From: Nematopogon swammerdamellus
Taxonomy: Eukaryota; Arthropoda; Insecta; Lepidoptera; Adelidae
Assembly: GCA_946902875.1 (NCBI GenBank)
Contig: OX336338.1
Span: 13,135,971-13,199,970, forward strand
DNA length: 64,000 nt
Direction: 5' to 3'
The notes beneath the pieces are model-generated. The model saw nothing but the letters and a program-made list of their open reading frames with translations. It was not told the origin of the DNA and made no database searches. Position 1 is the first letter of the stretch. Every line of letters begins with the position of its first letter. Positions 20,395 through 31,673 of this stretch are shown here, piece after piece. The translations under genes were made by a program, and so were the position numbers.

Positions 20395-21400
20395 GGACGG
20401 GCCCACCCACGAGGCGGCTACCAGTTAGTTGCGGACGCGAAACCTACTTAGTGTGTAAAGCTGTCGAATGCAAACCAACGTGGATTACTAAAAGTTAAGA
20501 GTGAGCTGCAGACGAGTGCACTGCGGCACGGCACCCTCGGGCGCAGAACTCATTATGTGAAAGTGGTGACAGCTCTCTACCCCTCGCCGATGTTTATATT
20601 TATACTTGCCTTTGTCTCGCGGGCTCCGCTCGACTCGCGTCGCCGCTCACCGGCTCCCGAACGACAGCGCGTTTGTTGGATTCGGTTTGGGGTGTCGCTC
20701 GGCGAGCGTAGGTCGAGGACGGCGGCGGCGGCGCAACGCCCAGCGCTGCACTCGCCCCCCGGCGGCCACAAGTGCCGGCCTGGCTGGCGCGACGCGGGCC
20801 GACGTCGCCCGCTGGCGCTCCCGCCGCTGGCTGGCAGCTCCGGCTCCCGGCCGAGCCGGCACGCACCGCACGCCGCCGCTAGAGCGGGTCCTCCTTTCCG
20901 GATATCTTCCAATCGATCTGCTGCGGAGACGTGGAAAATGAAAGCGCGGCGTGAGACAACGCGGCGCGAACCGGCAGACGGGGCGGCGCGTGGCGTGCGG
21001 GTCGCGGATCGGGCGGTTCGCAATGCGTGCGGCCGCCGGCAGCGCCGCCTCCACGCTACTGCGGCACGCCGCCGCCGCCCCCGCGCCACAGAGCGCGCCG
21101 CGCCCCTCCGCGCCGCACCCCCCAGCCGCCGCGCACCCCACCTCCGCCGCGCGCCCCCGCGCCCGCCCAGCCGCCCCAGCCTTCCTCCCTGATACCTTCA
21201 CACCCACGCGACCCAACTCGCCATTCTTACAAGTTGAATTTTTTGCATCTACTCGCAGTTGCAGGGTAGCTTTGTCTTCGAGACGTCATCGGCGGCATAT
21301 TGGTCGGCTGACGCGGCGGCGACAACTGCGGCGATCGAGCCTCCGGCTGCGGACGGGCGTGCGGCGCCCGCTCGCTAATCGATATAAAGCCAGATCGGGA
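20395..21400 (+). promoter_or_regulatory. CpG-rich island, possible promoter / first exon
   Basis: About 1 kb of strongly GC- and CpG-rich DNA in AT-rich surroundings, with no repeat match in the window. Several frames are open on both strands, as expected from composition; they encode Arg/Ala/Pro-rich sequence with no domain. The most exon-like is from ATG 21023 on the plus strand (MRAAAGSAASTLLRHAAAAP...), open for about 70 codons before a possible splice region near 21230. A TATAAAG string is at 21383. In insects such islands often mark 5' ends of genes, but a GC-rich transposon interior (as at 54648-56077) is an equal possibility. Confidence 0.3.
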
Positions 21401-21607
21401 CACTCTTTGTTCGGAGCTCCCTCTTTGCTGGTTGTTAAATTAAGTTTAAGGAAGTTGTTGGGATAATAGGTGTAGCTACTCGCAACTTGTTGGCGGGTGG
21501 TGGCTATATCGCGGCTGCTGTTTGCTCCAAACGAGCTACTCGTGTCCCTACAATCAAAGCCGATATCGAGGCAGTGGTGGTGGCGGTACAATCGAGTTCT
21601 ACTCTAA

Positions 21608-21781
21608 ACATACATCCTTGCCGCTTAAGCCTCCGCTGTGTCCTCCTCTAGTCCAGTATAGCCAGCGATCCAAAGGGAAATCTCCTGTATGGCACCTACC
21701 TTTTCGGAGTGATATTGGCTGGTCGGAGCATGTGCTGTGGCCCCTCTGATTCAGCCAGCCATACCGTAGTACATAAAAAAA
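21608..21781 (+). repeat. SINE family T, 5'-truncated
   Basis: Collinear with the last 170 bp of the 122-519 copy (GTGTCCTCCTCTAGTCCAGT, GGTCGGAGCATGTGCT, CATAAAAAAA). The head is missing. Confidence 0.8.
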
Positions 21782-21789
21782 TCAGGTTA

Positions 21790-22125
21790 AGAGCGAGTCA
21801 GGCTTAGCACAATTACATAGGGTTCCGTACTAAAACAACAAAAATACTTTTTTTCCCGTAACTATGGCATTGTAAAAACGTGCAGTTTCACTGTAATGTA
21901 TGGCTTAATATCTACTAATGCTATTAGAATCAAAATTTTAGCTTTAGAAACCTGACTATTATAGGGGTGGCATGGGCAGGGGCGGTATTTTTTTGAATAT
22001 TTTTAGGCATTAGGCAAGATCACTGAACTTAAAATTGTAAAAAACATATTTTTAGAATCCTTATAGATATAGGTATTTTTCAAATGATATTCCACACTTA
22101 TTATATAAGGGTTCCATTTTTTTTT
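21790..22125 (+). repeat. GTTCCGTA-family copy, 5' part
   Basis: GAGCGAGTCAGGC, GGGTTCCGTACTAAAAC, TATGGCTTAATATCTACTAA and CACTGAACTTAAAATTGTAA match 48985-50040 and 35325-38000 in order. Confidence 0.65.
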
Positions 22126-22854
22126 TTCATTTAAGGTAGCGATGGACATGGATGGCTGGCATTCAGTGCGAAGGCGGTGCGCGGAGCTTACATGCTCCCG
22201 TTCCTACTTTACATTCAACCTGATTCTACGTCCAATTCAAAATCGAATTGCGACATTATCTACATGGAGAATGGAGATGTAGAGTTGTTTGTTTGTACGA
22301 ATCTCTAAAGACCTCAAATACAATATACCTACAAAGTATTTAACACACAGAATGTGACATACAGTCGGGTAGAGAGAGGGGCTGAGATATACAGATACAG
22401 GTGTCCCAAAACAATACAACATACCAAATTGTTCAAATCTAAAATAAAATTATGGCTACTATCTTTCACTACGACTGAATGTGAAAGTATGCTGTGTAAT
22501 GTATTGGTATAATGTCACATACTGACTATATAATATCTATGTGTTTTATGAATTTGTACATTTTAATTTTTGTTTTGTTTCATTTTTTCGGTCTTTTTTA
22601 TTTACAATGCAAACGTATTTATTTTTAGTAATTATAAAAATGCGTTGTTAAGTTCCTCGTCAATTCATAAGGATTCGCTGTTTATATATCCTATAATTAA
22701 TAAATAACTTATATTATATATGTATACTTATTATTAGTACTTATATGTTTAAAAATGAAAACGCACAGAATTTTCATAATATATTTTTTTTCTCTTTTAT
22801 TTGCACTTTTGTCACACCAATGGGGGCGGAGCAAGGCGTCACAGGCGAGAGTCT
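22126..22854. other. AT-rich stretch, no feature seen
   Basis: Nothing supported in either strand apart from weak A/T-run simple sequence. Confidence 0.4.
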
Positions 22855-23003
22855 AGTGTCTTGCTCGAGCATAGATAGAAAGTGATACATATAATACACA
22901 GATAGAATAATCTTTAGTGCTCAATATTAAAATATTTTTATTATGTTTTATGTATCGTGCTATATTGTGACAATAAACGTTTGGATTTGGATTTGGATTT
23001 GGA
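22855..23003 (+). mobile_element. Probable LINE 3' end with (GGATTT)n tail
   Basis: TGTGACAATAAACG followed by four GGATTT repeats (22980-23002) resembles 53866-53905 (GGCAATAAAG then TTGAAT repeats). An AATAAA-like signal plus hexamer tail is typical of Jockey/CR1-type insertions. Family not established. Confidence 0.5.
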
Positions 23004-23695
23004 AAACTCAACGTCAAGCGGGAACCAGGGAGTAGGCCAGTTTATGACTACCCAGGGAAAAACAAGAAAAAATAAAAGTTACGCTGACTATGGAGGGTCC
23101 CTCCATAGTCAGCGTTGCTGGCTACGGAAACCTAAAATCCATGCTCTTAACACTGGGCAGGGACCGCGTCGACGCAATACACTTACGTAAGCGGCGAAGT
23201 GTCCCAGAATCAAGTGTGAACATCTCTCACAACGTAAATAAACCAGACATAAAACCGAGATGACAAAAAGCGACGACTGTGGCGACCGTTTAATATTTAA
23301 TAAAAGCTATAAACTGTCCTCGCTGCGTAGCGAGCGGCGCACACGCATGCCGCTCTAGCTCAGCGTCTGTCGCTAATCAACGTCGACACTTAAGAGGATA
23401 CAAGAGCGGAAATAAAAATTGCAAGGTGGCATTGACGGCGATCGACACGACTACGACAACGGTCGGAGACGTACAGAAAAAACTCCACACAGGCATATAC
23501 GAGTAGTATGTATACATGTATACACGATTGTGTGTGTGTATGTGTATTTGACGTAGATTTGGCTGTTTTCGCTGCACCAGTATCTCATCTGTGGCTGCAC
23601 TATGGATCCCTCAGCATAACTAACTCAGTGATGGTTTTTAATAAATAAATTCAGAAGGCCGGCGTATTATACTCGTAGAATTAATTTAAGGGTTA
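23004..23695. other. Mostly unique, with one tight palindrome
   Basis: ACGCTGACTATGGAGGG (23081-23097) and its exact reverse complement (23099-23115) are separated by one base, a form that would extrude as a cruciform. No gene seen between 23120 and 23695. Confidence 0.6.
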
Positions 23696-24305
23696 CCCAG
23701 CATTGAGGTATCAAAAGAGGAAAAACGGAACCCTTATAGGATCACACTTCTGTCTGTCTGTCCATCTGTCCAAGGTTATTTTCTCCGAATATACTGGACG
23801 AAAAAGGCTGAAATTTTGTATATATGTTGGTGACCCAATCACGTACTTATAATAATTTAGATTTTTGGGGTCAATGTTTGGGGATAAATTAAAAAGTGAA
23901 AAAGTTTTTCCAGTGCATACACCATGCGACATATTAATGAAAAGGGCTCGTTATATGAAATTTAAATACAAATTGAATAATTTATTTAATACAATATTTA
24001 CAACATATTCGCTAAACAAAAACATTATAATTTATATTAGATCATAATCTAAATGACGGGAAAGTGCCCATAACGCTCGCGGCATTGCCCTTCATGCAAT
24101 TGCGGCATGCTGACGCGCTGCATGTTTTATAATTTTAAAGACTATAGTTTGAAATATATTAAAGAAAAAAAAACGAGCAATCCCAACAATTATCTCCAAA
24201 ATTACTCAGTCTAAAATTTTGAAAAATAATTTTAATGTAGGGCCTCTTTTATAGTTTCCAAGAAAACCTAAACGAAAATTCTAAGTCTTAAAGTTCTTGC
24301 GGAAA
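23696..24305 (-). repeat. GTTCCGTA-family copy, minus strand
   Basis: Begins AAAAGAGGAAAAACGGAACC, then TGTCTGTCTGTCC, CTCCGAATATACTGGACG and ends near TAAAGTTCTTGCGGAAAACG. Same order as 30330-30712. Confidence 0.7.
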
Positions 24306-24334
24306 ACGGAATCATAACACACAAGCACGTTATC

Positions 24335-24566
24335 ACATCCCCAGAATCGGGGTAAGTAAGCAGAGTTATCAGTGCTGTGCTGCAAGAACTCAGGTAAAAT
24401 AACAGCACTATCGAGCAGAAAGTAAGGTAGGTACGAAGACTTACCTAACTGCATCTGCACTCGGTGGAATATTCAAACATTCGCCTTTTACGACATGTAA
24501 GGGGAGATATGCAGTGGGGTAGGTGGGACTGTTCATTTTGAAGTACCGAAATCACGCGGTACTACG
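24335..24566 (-). mobile_element. Non-LTR-like 3' segment, minus strand
   Basis: Reverse complement of the segment at 31674-32010: CCCCGATT...GGGG, TTGCAGCAC, the CACCGAG block, GACATGTAAGGGGAGATATG and GCAGTGGGG. More divergent than the plus-strand copies. Confidence 0.65.
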
Positions 24567-25017
24567 TGTAAAGGCATATACAACCAAATTCTCCTAATAA
24601 CCGAAATAAACTCATTCTGACCAGCTGTGTGAACCAGGAACCGATAATGAGAAAGGAATAGTTCCATGCCCACTGCCCAGGGCTGTCTGTCGAGCCCATT
24701 CTTACTTTCCCAACATAGGCAAGTGCTTAATTTTGTTTTGTGGTTCAGCACTTTAGAACAGTGTGAAAATAGGAGCAGAAACTAGTTTAGGAGCTGCTAT
24801 TTAACTGAGAATGTCAAACTTCTCACTCGAACTACCATAAACTTTAAACTCGTCTCGTGCGCCATATTTCGTTTTAAGAAATACATACGTATGTAGTTAG
24901 GTACCTACAACAACACATTACTGAACTTTACACACTTTAAGATATTCAGAAATCGCTTTCAGATTGGTACCTATCACACTTTGTGGTGCAACCCCATCGA
25001 TTTAAGTTTCTTAGTTT
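24567..25017. other. No feature seen
   Basis: AT-rich sequence without a supported gene. Confidence 0.4.
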
Positions 25018-25190
25018 TTAGGGTTCCAAACCACAAAAGAGGAAAAAACGGAATTCATAAAGGATCACTTAGTTTATTTTATTGCATCCGAACTGGGTAG
25101 CTGTACTCGACGTCGAAGCCTCAGGCGAAGCCAATTTCACCCCCTAGGAGGTGCCAGTCCGTCTTGAAGCAGACTATGGGCCCCACACAC
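25018..25190 (-). repeat. GTTCC fragment plus a second repeat shared with 27861-28068
   Basis: 25018-25075 is a GTTCCGTA-family fragment (AAAAGAGGAAAAAACGGAAT). 25076-25190 (CCGAACTGGGTAGCTG, GAAGCCTCAGGCGAAGCC, AGGTGCCAGTCCG) is the reverse complement of 27970-28068. Confidence 0.6.
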
Positions 25191-26464
25191 CTTCAATTAA
25201 TATTGCGCAAGTCCAGACTTGTGCAAATCTGCATGACGCCCGTAGGGCCCATACACGGCACAAGTTTGGTTGTATGATTTCATTTCTGTGTTGCGACTAG
25301 ACGGAACGGGGGTGTGTTGTGCGCATAATGTATGACGCTTTGGCAAATTGTTGGCTTCATTTTTTGCTACAAGAAAAGTTAGAAAACGTCGAAGAAACAA
25401 AACTTTTTCGCTGCCTTAAGTTAGGTTATGTTGACTTACGATAAGTTTATTAGGGTAGGTTAGATTAGGTAAGGTTCTCCTTTTTTCAAGTCGATTAAAA
25501 ATGGTGCTATCGACGCACAGTAGCGATCCGGGACTAGACGCAAGAGTGCGTGTATGACGCACCCGAAACCGCGCTTGGACGTCGTCGCTGATGCGTGGGC
25601 TTGCATCTTCTCGGCTGGTCATACAGTACCTAGTAAATTCGATTATTTCATATTTCAAGCTCACAATGCATCGACAGTTGTGCCATAGTTTTATTTAACA
25701 TATTTTTGCCCTAAGGTGATTTAGTTATTGTTGTTAGTATAAACATTTTATTTGTGTTTTATATTTTTTTATAAGCTTCATAGGTTCAATAGTATCAATA
25801 TAATATGGTTCCACAAAAACTAATTTTAAAAATATCTATAAAACCAAATCAATTATAAAGTTATGGCTATTTGGCGGTAGGTACTTAATTACCGATACAT
25901 AAAACCCTTGTGATAAAGTTAATTAATCGATTATTAAAAAAAGTTCTTTATTTTGATTTCATTTTTCTGTTCTGGCTTGAAGTTTTTGCTTTTTGCTGTA
26001 ACAGCTGATACCAATAGTTTTCAATATACATAGTATTGTGTCTAGTTTGAAAATTTCAAATAGTTATGGAACAATTAAATGTCGAAGCAAGAAATAATTG
26101 AAAGGAATGTTAGTTACAGCCTGCAATACAGGTTTTTCACATTCGCGTTGGGCTACACTTCATACTTCATATTTTCACATACTCCAAAGTTAATAGTATT
26201 TTTCTAGTATTTTTATTGATTAGTTTTGTTTGACTGTGGTTTTCATAGCTCTTTTCCACAGTAGCTGGAATGAATACCCCGAATTCTGATATTAATAATT
26301 TGTTATAATTTGAATATCGATATTATTTTAATGCCACAAATCCAATCATTATGCAATTTCGCTATCAAATATTGATAATACCTCTAACCTAAACTAAAGA
26401 CTAATAAGTTATTCTGTATTTTAGGATTATTTTTAGATATATGTAAAGTGAATGGACAGAAGGT
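25191..26464. other. Mostly unique AT-rich sequence
   Basis: Short minus-strand frames at 25197-25400 and 25416-25664 have no support. AGGTTAGATTAGGT-type strings near 25450 are simple. Nothing else seen. Confidence 0.4.
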
Positions 26465-26530
26465 AATTCGTCCCTGGCCAGGATTTGAACCTGGACCTCG
26501 GCATTTTTCCATCGGTTCGATGAAGAAATC
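26465..26530 (-). repeat. tRNA-like fragment, probable SINE head
   Basis: On the minus strand, GAGGTCCAGGTTCAAATCCT is a box B / T-arm sequence (GGTTCAAATCC). No matching D-arm or acceptor stem is found, so it is not an intact tRNA gene. Confidence 0.45.
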
Positions 26531-26544
26531 CCTCAATAAAAAAA

Positions 26545-26966
26545 AGCGGTTAAGTCAGTCGAACTCTCGCCATTCAGTCCCATTCCGATTTTCATGACTT
26601 AGGAGTTTCGTTTAGTAAACTGTAAACTATAAGAGATTATAAATTTAAAATTAAATTTTAAACTATGCATTTTAAAATTTAAAATTATAAAAAAATATAT
26701 TTGTAACTCTTATTATAACAAGCCCTATTCATTGATGTGTGACATGATGAACTTGAAAATCAAAATTATTTAAACTTTCAAATGTTTCCCCCAAAATCGA
26801 AATTCGTTCAATTACGCTTTACGTCCGCGCGATTTGGTAATCAAACGCTATATATGTAACAAATTTCAACTTTTTTTGTCCAGTAGATTCGAAGAATATA
26901 AGCTGTGACAGACGGACATACATACAGATAGACACAAGAGTGATACGGAACTCTAAATTTTTTTTT
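26545..26966 (+). repeat. GTTCCGTA-family copy
   Basis: From AAGCGGTTAAGTCAGTCGAA to GACAGACGGACATACATACA and GATACGGAACTCTAAA; internal order matches 47200-47720. Confidence 0.65.
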
Positions 26967-27724
26967 TATATAAGTACCTACATCAAAGTAGTAAGCGACG
27001 CGGCGTGCTTGTTTAGTATCTAAGAAACATGCCAAAACAATGAAACTGTCCTTACCTCAACGTGCCTCAGCTGAGCGAGCGAGTGAAGCATTCAACTACT
27101 TCTCTTTATTCCACTTCCCAGCTCTTCTTATTATATTACCTTATATTATTAAGATAAAATAAAGAAAATATTTTTTTCGTTTACAGACTAAGAGCCGCGT
27201 CAGTGAATATGAAGAGATTATCAACAAACAGAAATAGTCAACATCCATCTCTTCGCCACAGATATTTCTACTGGATTTCTAATTCTAGCCCAAGGTAATG
27301 CTCGCTTTGGATCGTAGCACTAAAAGACTTTCTAAAAATGTCAACTTTGATAAGAATTAATTGTATCATATAACAGTATAAAACATTTGGGTAGCTACTG
27401 GTCATAATCAAATAAATTTTCAATTAAATTAAGGTCGTAATACTTTATTAATATTCAATTTAATTTTGATATTGTGAAAAAGATCTAAACTCTAAAGTAT
27501 AGAAGGGAAGGTTTACATTTGTGAAGCGTCTCCGAAGGAAGTCAATTAAATATGAAAATAGGAAGCGGTAGGAAGTGAACCCTGATTTAATCAATAGTAT
27601 CGAGAAGGTTGGAGACATCGAGCTTGTAATTCCAGTTTTTGCAACCTCGTGCTTGTGTTATGCAAAAAAGTCAAAAGTTACATATTGAAACATATTGAAA
27701 CGCTTCTGTGAAAAGTACTTTTTA
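26967..27724 (+). other. Unique stretch with a candidate terminal exon
   Basis: 27187-27237 follows a polypyrimidine tract and TTTACAG and reads TKSRVSEYEEIINKQK then TAG, a hydrophilic, coiled-coil-like C-terminus. On the other strand, 27053-27060 is a good donor-like AG|GTAAGG preceded by a short ATG frame. Either could be a real exon edge, but 17 codons are too few to name a gene. The rest of 27238-27724 is AT-rich and without features. Confidence 0.2.
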
Positions 27725-28145
27725 TTTATGAAAACTGACACGATTGGCTACAAAGTCAGCGCATAACACCTTGCATAACTAGGTGCCACGTCAGGTATAC
27801 CTTTTACTCGTGCAGGCTAAACTAAATTGGACTGAAAGCACGAACTAAAATTACATAGCCGAACGGTGTAACATAGTGGAACGGGCTTCCGGAGAATATC
27901 TATCCCCACTCCTACAATCCACGGATCTTCAAATCGCGGGTTTACATAGCCTTGCGACATTAGTCCACCTCCAATCCGGACTGGCACCTTCTCGGGCATG
28001 AAATTGGCTGCACCTGAGGCTTCGACCTCGGGCACAGCCACCCAGTTCGGAAGCAATAAAACAAATTGCCTTGTTGATCGATCTTTCATTCGGTGCGGTT
28101 GTACCAATCCGGGCGATAAACAATACTACCTAGTAAGGTAAGAAG
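27725..28145 (-). repeat. Shared SINE body, interrupted, minus strand
   Basis: Starts AAAACTGACACGATTGGCTA and ends CCAATCCGGGCG...ACTACCTAGTAAGGT, a divergent copy of the common SINE body. 27861-28068 is foreign to it and matches 25076-25190 inverted. The minus-strand frame of 96 codons across it is repeat-derived. Confidence 0.7.
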
Positions 28146-28668
28146 GTATCTACAGTTGATACTGGTGAAGGTCTTGGGAGCGTTTAGACTTAAGGTCTCG
28201 AATTCACTCTCGTCATCTCTAGGTATGTAACAGGTGCTAATATTGATGATTCACAACTTCGAGGGATAAACGCTTCGAGGTAGTTTAACAATACTTCTGC
28301 ACTAGAATTATTTCTTCTTTATTTAGACTTTGAATAGTTTATTTGAGTAGTTAAGAATGTATTCACACGATTCTGGTACAATAGATTTATTATAGTATAT
28401 AATTTCGGATCATTTTTTTTTAATCTAACTTGGTGTTACTGTTTCTAGATTTGTTTCTTCTTTAATTATGTTCCAGGCCATCTTTGTTTTATTATCTGAA
28501 TTGATAATGTTGTAAGGAAAAGTTTAAAAATATTTCTGTACAGTTTAACATAACTTCTAATATCCGTATTATTGTTAACTTTTAGGAGATCATAAATATA
28601 AAATAATTTGTCTTTTGAAGTAATAATAGGTGGAGTAGAATAATCGGAAAATGTGTTTTTATTAGTTA
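28146..28668. other. No feature seen
   Basis: AT-rich; short minus frame at 28466-28711 runs into the repeat below. Confidence 0.4.
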
Positions 28669-28830
28669 CTAGGTTTTGCCCGCGTTTTCGCTCACATAGC
28701 CCTATGTCCATCCTGAAGGTCCATTCTAAATATTGGTCTGAGAATTTTAATATCGGATGAGTATTTTCGTAGATTACCTCCTACATCCAAACTTACGAAC
28801 TTTACCTCTTTATAATATTCGTGCGTTTTA
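28669..28830 (-). mobile_element. Short Helitron-like element, minus strand
   Basis: CTAG at 28669-28672 followed by GTTTTGCCCGCGTTTTCGCT gives, on the minus strand, a GCGGGCAAAACCTAG|T end. The opposite end has AATATTATAAAGAGGTAAAG on the minus strand, as in other lepidopteran Helitron-like repeats. The exact 5' TC is not fixed. Confidence 0.5.
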
Positions 28831-29713
28831 GTGGCAGAAGCTTTTCTAGTACCTTTGGAACATATGAGTGACACCGGTTGACATCTAATTTACATTCGCA
28901 ATCACCGCTCAAAAACCAGAGCCGTAAGCCAGTCGCGTGACGTGAAGCTGTCGAAGTACGTGGTTAAAAAAAAATGAGGAAAAAAAGAACTACCTACTTT
29001 CTATATTATCTGAAAATAGGTATGATGAAAGTAAGCGTTGACTCCGCGACCTATATTACTAAGGAGTGATCCTACAAATCGTATGAAGCTCAGAGACTAG
29101 TTAGACCATATTATCGATGTTTTCCGGGTTTCCAATAAAATGAACGGCTCGGCGCTGTATTGAAGGATGTAGGCAGACACTGAGGACTGCCTTCGCCTAA
29201 GTGACTGCAGTACTGCACCAGCAGCGGCCTAATCTGCTATTTGCACAACAGAAGTAGGTAGTGATGCTGCTGAGAAGAACCACTGAGGAGAACATGGCGA
29301 TTTTCCGCTTGTGCTTCAGGTCGGGCCGGTGCAGGTCGGGCATTAAAAAAAAATATAGTTTAACTCCAAAAGTCTGAGAATTTGGCAACTATTTTCATGG
29401 TGATTTTTATTGGAAATGACTTGTCCTATCTCCCATTTCCGTTTCATGTTTTATCCATGGCTTATTGGACAGCCTGTTTAGGTTTTTGTTACAGATCAAC
29501 ATTTGTAAATGTCAGTCAATATAACGTTCTGTGTGAGCATCTTCAGAAACATCTGAACCGAAGAGCGAGCGGAGAGAACGCGGACTCTTTATTCTTAAAT
29601 AAATAGCGACACGCTTGTATTATGCAACTTTATTGACATTGGAGGCAAAAGTATAAATAGATGCGAGTGTCATTTTATTTTAAAACAGTGTGCCATTATT
29701 ATTTTGTGTTTTT
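28831..29713. other. Mostly unique sequence
   Basis: Short frames on both strands (29197-29388, 29382-29606) have no support. Nothing else seen. Confidence 0.4.
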
Positions 29714-30265
29714 AGGGTTCCGTACCTCAAAAGAGAAAACAACTGAATCCTTATAGGATGACTTTGTTGTTCATCTGTCTGTCTGTCCACCTGTCACTAC
29801 CCTTTTCTCAGGAGGTCAAGGCATCAAGTTTAAATTAAAATCAAATACTAAGGTCTATGGTTCTTCTAAGTGTTAAAAATTCAAACATGGACATCTAGGT
29901 TACATTTTGATTCTCGCAAATCAAATAAAAACCTATAGGGTGTTTCCCGTTGACCTAGAATGTTTGTTTTGTATGTCAAGACTATTTTCTCAATATATCA
30001 GGTTCAAACTAATATTATAATGTCTATGGGTCTTTAGAAGTGTATAAAATTTAAGATTTAAAAATTTTTTTTTTATGGAAACTGACATAGTTGGCTAGCT
30101 CACCTACAACATCCGTGATGTCAGCCCCGGTCAGCCCATGACACCTTGGTGAACTAGGTGCTATGTCAGGTCTTCACTCAGATTTTGATACTCGCAAACT
30201 CACTCCAAAGAAATAAAGGGTTTGTCATCTTGAGAAGTGACTGAATTTAACAGTGAAAACCGTAT
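29714..30265 (-). repeat. GTTCCGTA-family copy split by a SINE tail
   Basis: Starts GGGTTCCGTACCTCAAAAGA on the plus strand, so the element reads minus. 30073-30172 is an inserted SINE tail (poly-T, ATGGAAACTGACATAG, ACATCCGTGATGTCAGCCC) that lacks the body. Confidence 0.65.
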
Positions 30266-30329
30266 GTAAATCGATAACGTGGCTCTCGAGTTATAAGGAT
30301 TCATAAATATTGACGTTACACGGACGGTC

Positions 30330-30712
30330 GGTTAGGGTACCGTACCTCAAAAGAGGAAAAAAAGCACTTATAGGATCACTCTTGTGTCTGTCTGTCCGTC
30401 GGTCACAGCTTAATTCCTCCGAATTTACTGGACGTAAGAAAAGTTTAAATTTGGTCATAATAGAGTTTGATGACCCAATAGCGGACGTACCTATAGCGGA
30501 AATTTTGGGAGGACAATTTGGAAAGTAAATGTCAATGAAAAGTTATAAGGAATACGTTTTTTTTATGCATAGTTAAAAAGATATTAAAGAAAATACAGAG
30601 ATTATAGTTTACAGAAAAGCCTAAACAAAAATCGTAAATCTTAAAGTTCTCACGGAAAACGGAATGGTACCCTCTCCAAGCGAAGTCGACTCGCACTTGA
30701 CCGCTTTTTTAT
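30330..30712 (-). repeat. GTTCCGTA-family copy, near full length
   Basis: GGTACCGTACCTCAAAAGAG at one end; CGAAGTCGACTCGCACTTGA at the other, the reverse of the GCCAAGTGCGAGTCGNACT terminus. (TCTG)n and CCTCCGAATTTACTGGACG lie inside. This copy shows both ends of the family. Confidence 0.75.
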
Positions 30713-30872
30713 TTATAGGGAATCTACGCACGGTGCTAAATATAAGTAAGATTATTGCGACTTGGGAGGGAATTGTTAATTAATTAAAGGTATACTTAAA
30801 TATTCATAGAATGTCGTAACACAGAAGTCTATGTTTCTGGGCTATATTTTGTTTTGTTTTACATGTGACATT
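30713..30872. other. No feature seen
   Basis: Short AT-rich spacer before the SINE. Confidence 0.4.
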
Positions 30873-31261
30873 GTCAGCCTCGATAGCTCAGTGGTGCAGA
30901 CAGTCAACTGTCGCTATTGAATGTTAAGCAACGCTGGGTGCGGTCAGTTCTTGGATGGGTGACCGCTGACCGTTGGAGGCTGACCGAGGTTCGGATTCCT
31001 CGTAAAACTGTAGGTCCCTTCCCTCCTAATCTTACTTGGTGGTAGGGTTTAACCCGCCCGGGTTGGTACCACCGCACTGAATGAAACGTCGGTCAAAAAC
31101 GGCTATGTAAATAGTTTGTGTTTTCCGACCAGTTCAGTGTAGCCGGCACGATCAAAGGGGGAAGCACTGACATGGCACCTAGTTCACCCGGTGTTATGGG
31201 CTGACATCATGGACGTTGTAGGTGATGTAGCCAACCGTGTCAGTTTCCATAAAAAAAAAAA
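30873..31261 (+). repeat. tRNA/5S-hybrid SINE, full-length copy
   Basis: Head: GCCTCGATAGCTCAGTGG (tRNA box A region), then 30923-30966, which matches the 5S rRNA internal control region (TTAAGCAACG, then CTTGGATGGGTGACCGC), then GAGGTTCGGATTCCTC (tRNA box B and T-stem) near 30986-31001. Body: GGTTTAACCCGCCCGGG, GGTACCACCGCACTGAATG. Tail: GTGTCAGTTTCCAT and A12. The head thus looks like a tRNA split by a 5S segment. Very similar to 38473-38855. Confidence 0.85.
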
Positions 31262-31673
31262 CGAAAATTTATTAATAGGTATTCTTTTTTAATGTTAGGG
31301 AACAAAATCGTATGAAAAATGAGTTTTTATCTGAGTTCATAAAATAAAAAATCTGTTTCCCATTTTCTTTAATAAAAATAATTGTAACTTAACTGAAGTT
31401 AAAATAATAAATATAGCAATCATTCCCTGGCTAAAAGAGAGAAAGGGGTTAGAGAAGCGAGGGAGAGAGAGGTCAAGGTAAAGCAACAATACGTTCCATT
31501 AGCTTTAGCCAATCACGAGCAGACAAGAGGTAGACCAGTGAGCCACGACAGTCAATCCATCCAAATCCATGCTGTAAATTTTTGTGTTTTTTTTTTATTG
31601 CATGCTTTCTCAAATATTGGTGTTACACACGATTGTTGTAGGTTTGTCGACGATTTTTCCTTAGTATAAATAA
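31262..31673. other. No feature seen
   Basis: AT-rich; a short purine run GAGAGAAAGGGG lies at 31436-31475. Confidence 0.4.

Noticed and set aside
20557..21466. Overlapping frames of 111-211 codons in the GC-rich island
   Set aside because: Several begin at non-ATG codons, all are Arg/Ala/Pro-rich and they overlap on both strands, as expected for stop-poor GC-rich DNA.
26465..26530. tRNA gene on the minus strand
   Set aside because: Only a T-arm/box B-like segment is seen; no D-arm or acceptor stem.
27817..28107. 96-codon minus-strand frame
   Set aside because: It spans a SINE body and an inserted repeat that also occurs at 25076-25190.
30923..30966. 5S rRNA gene
   Set aside because: Only the internal control region is present, inside a SINE head; no full-length 5S and no terminator.
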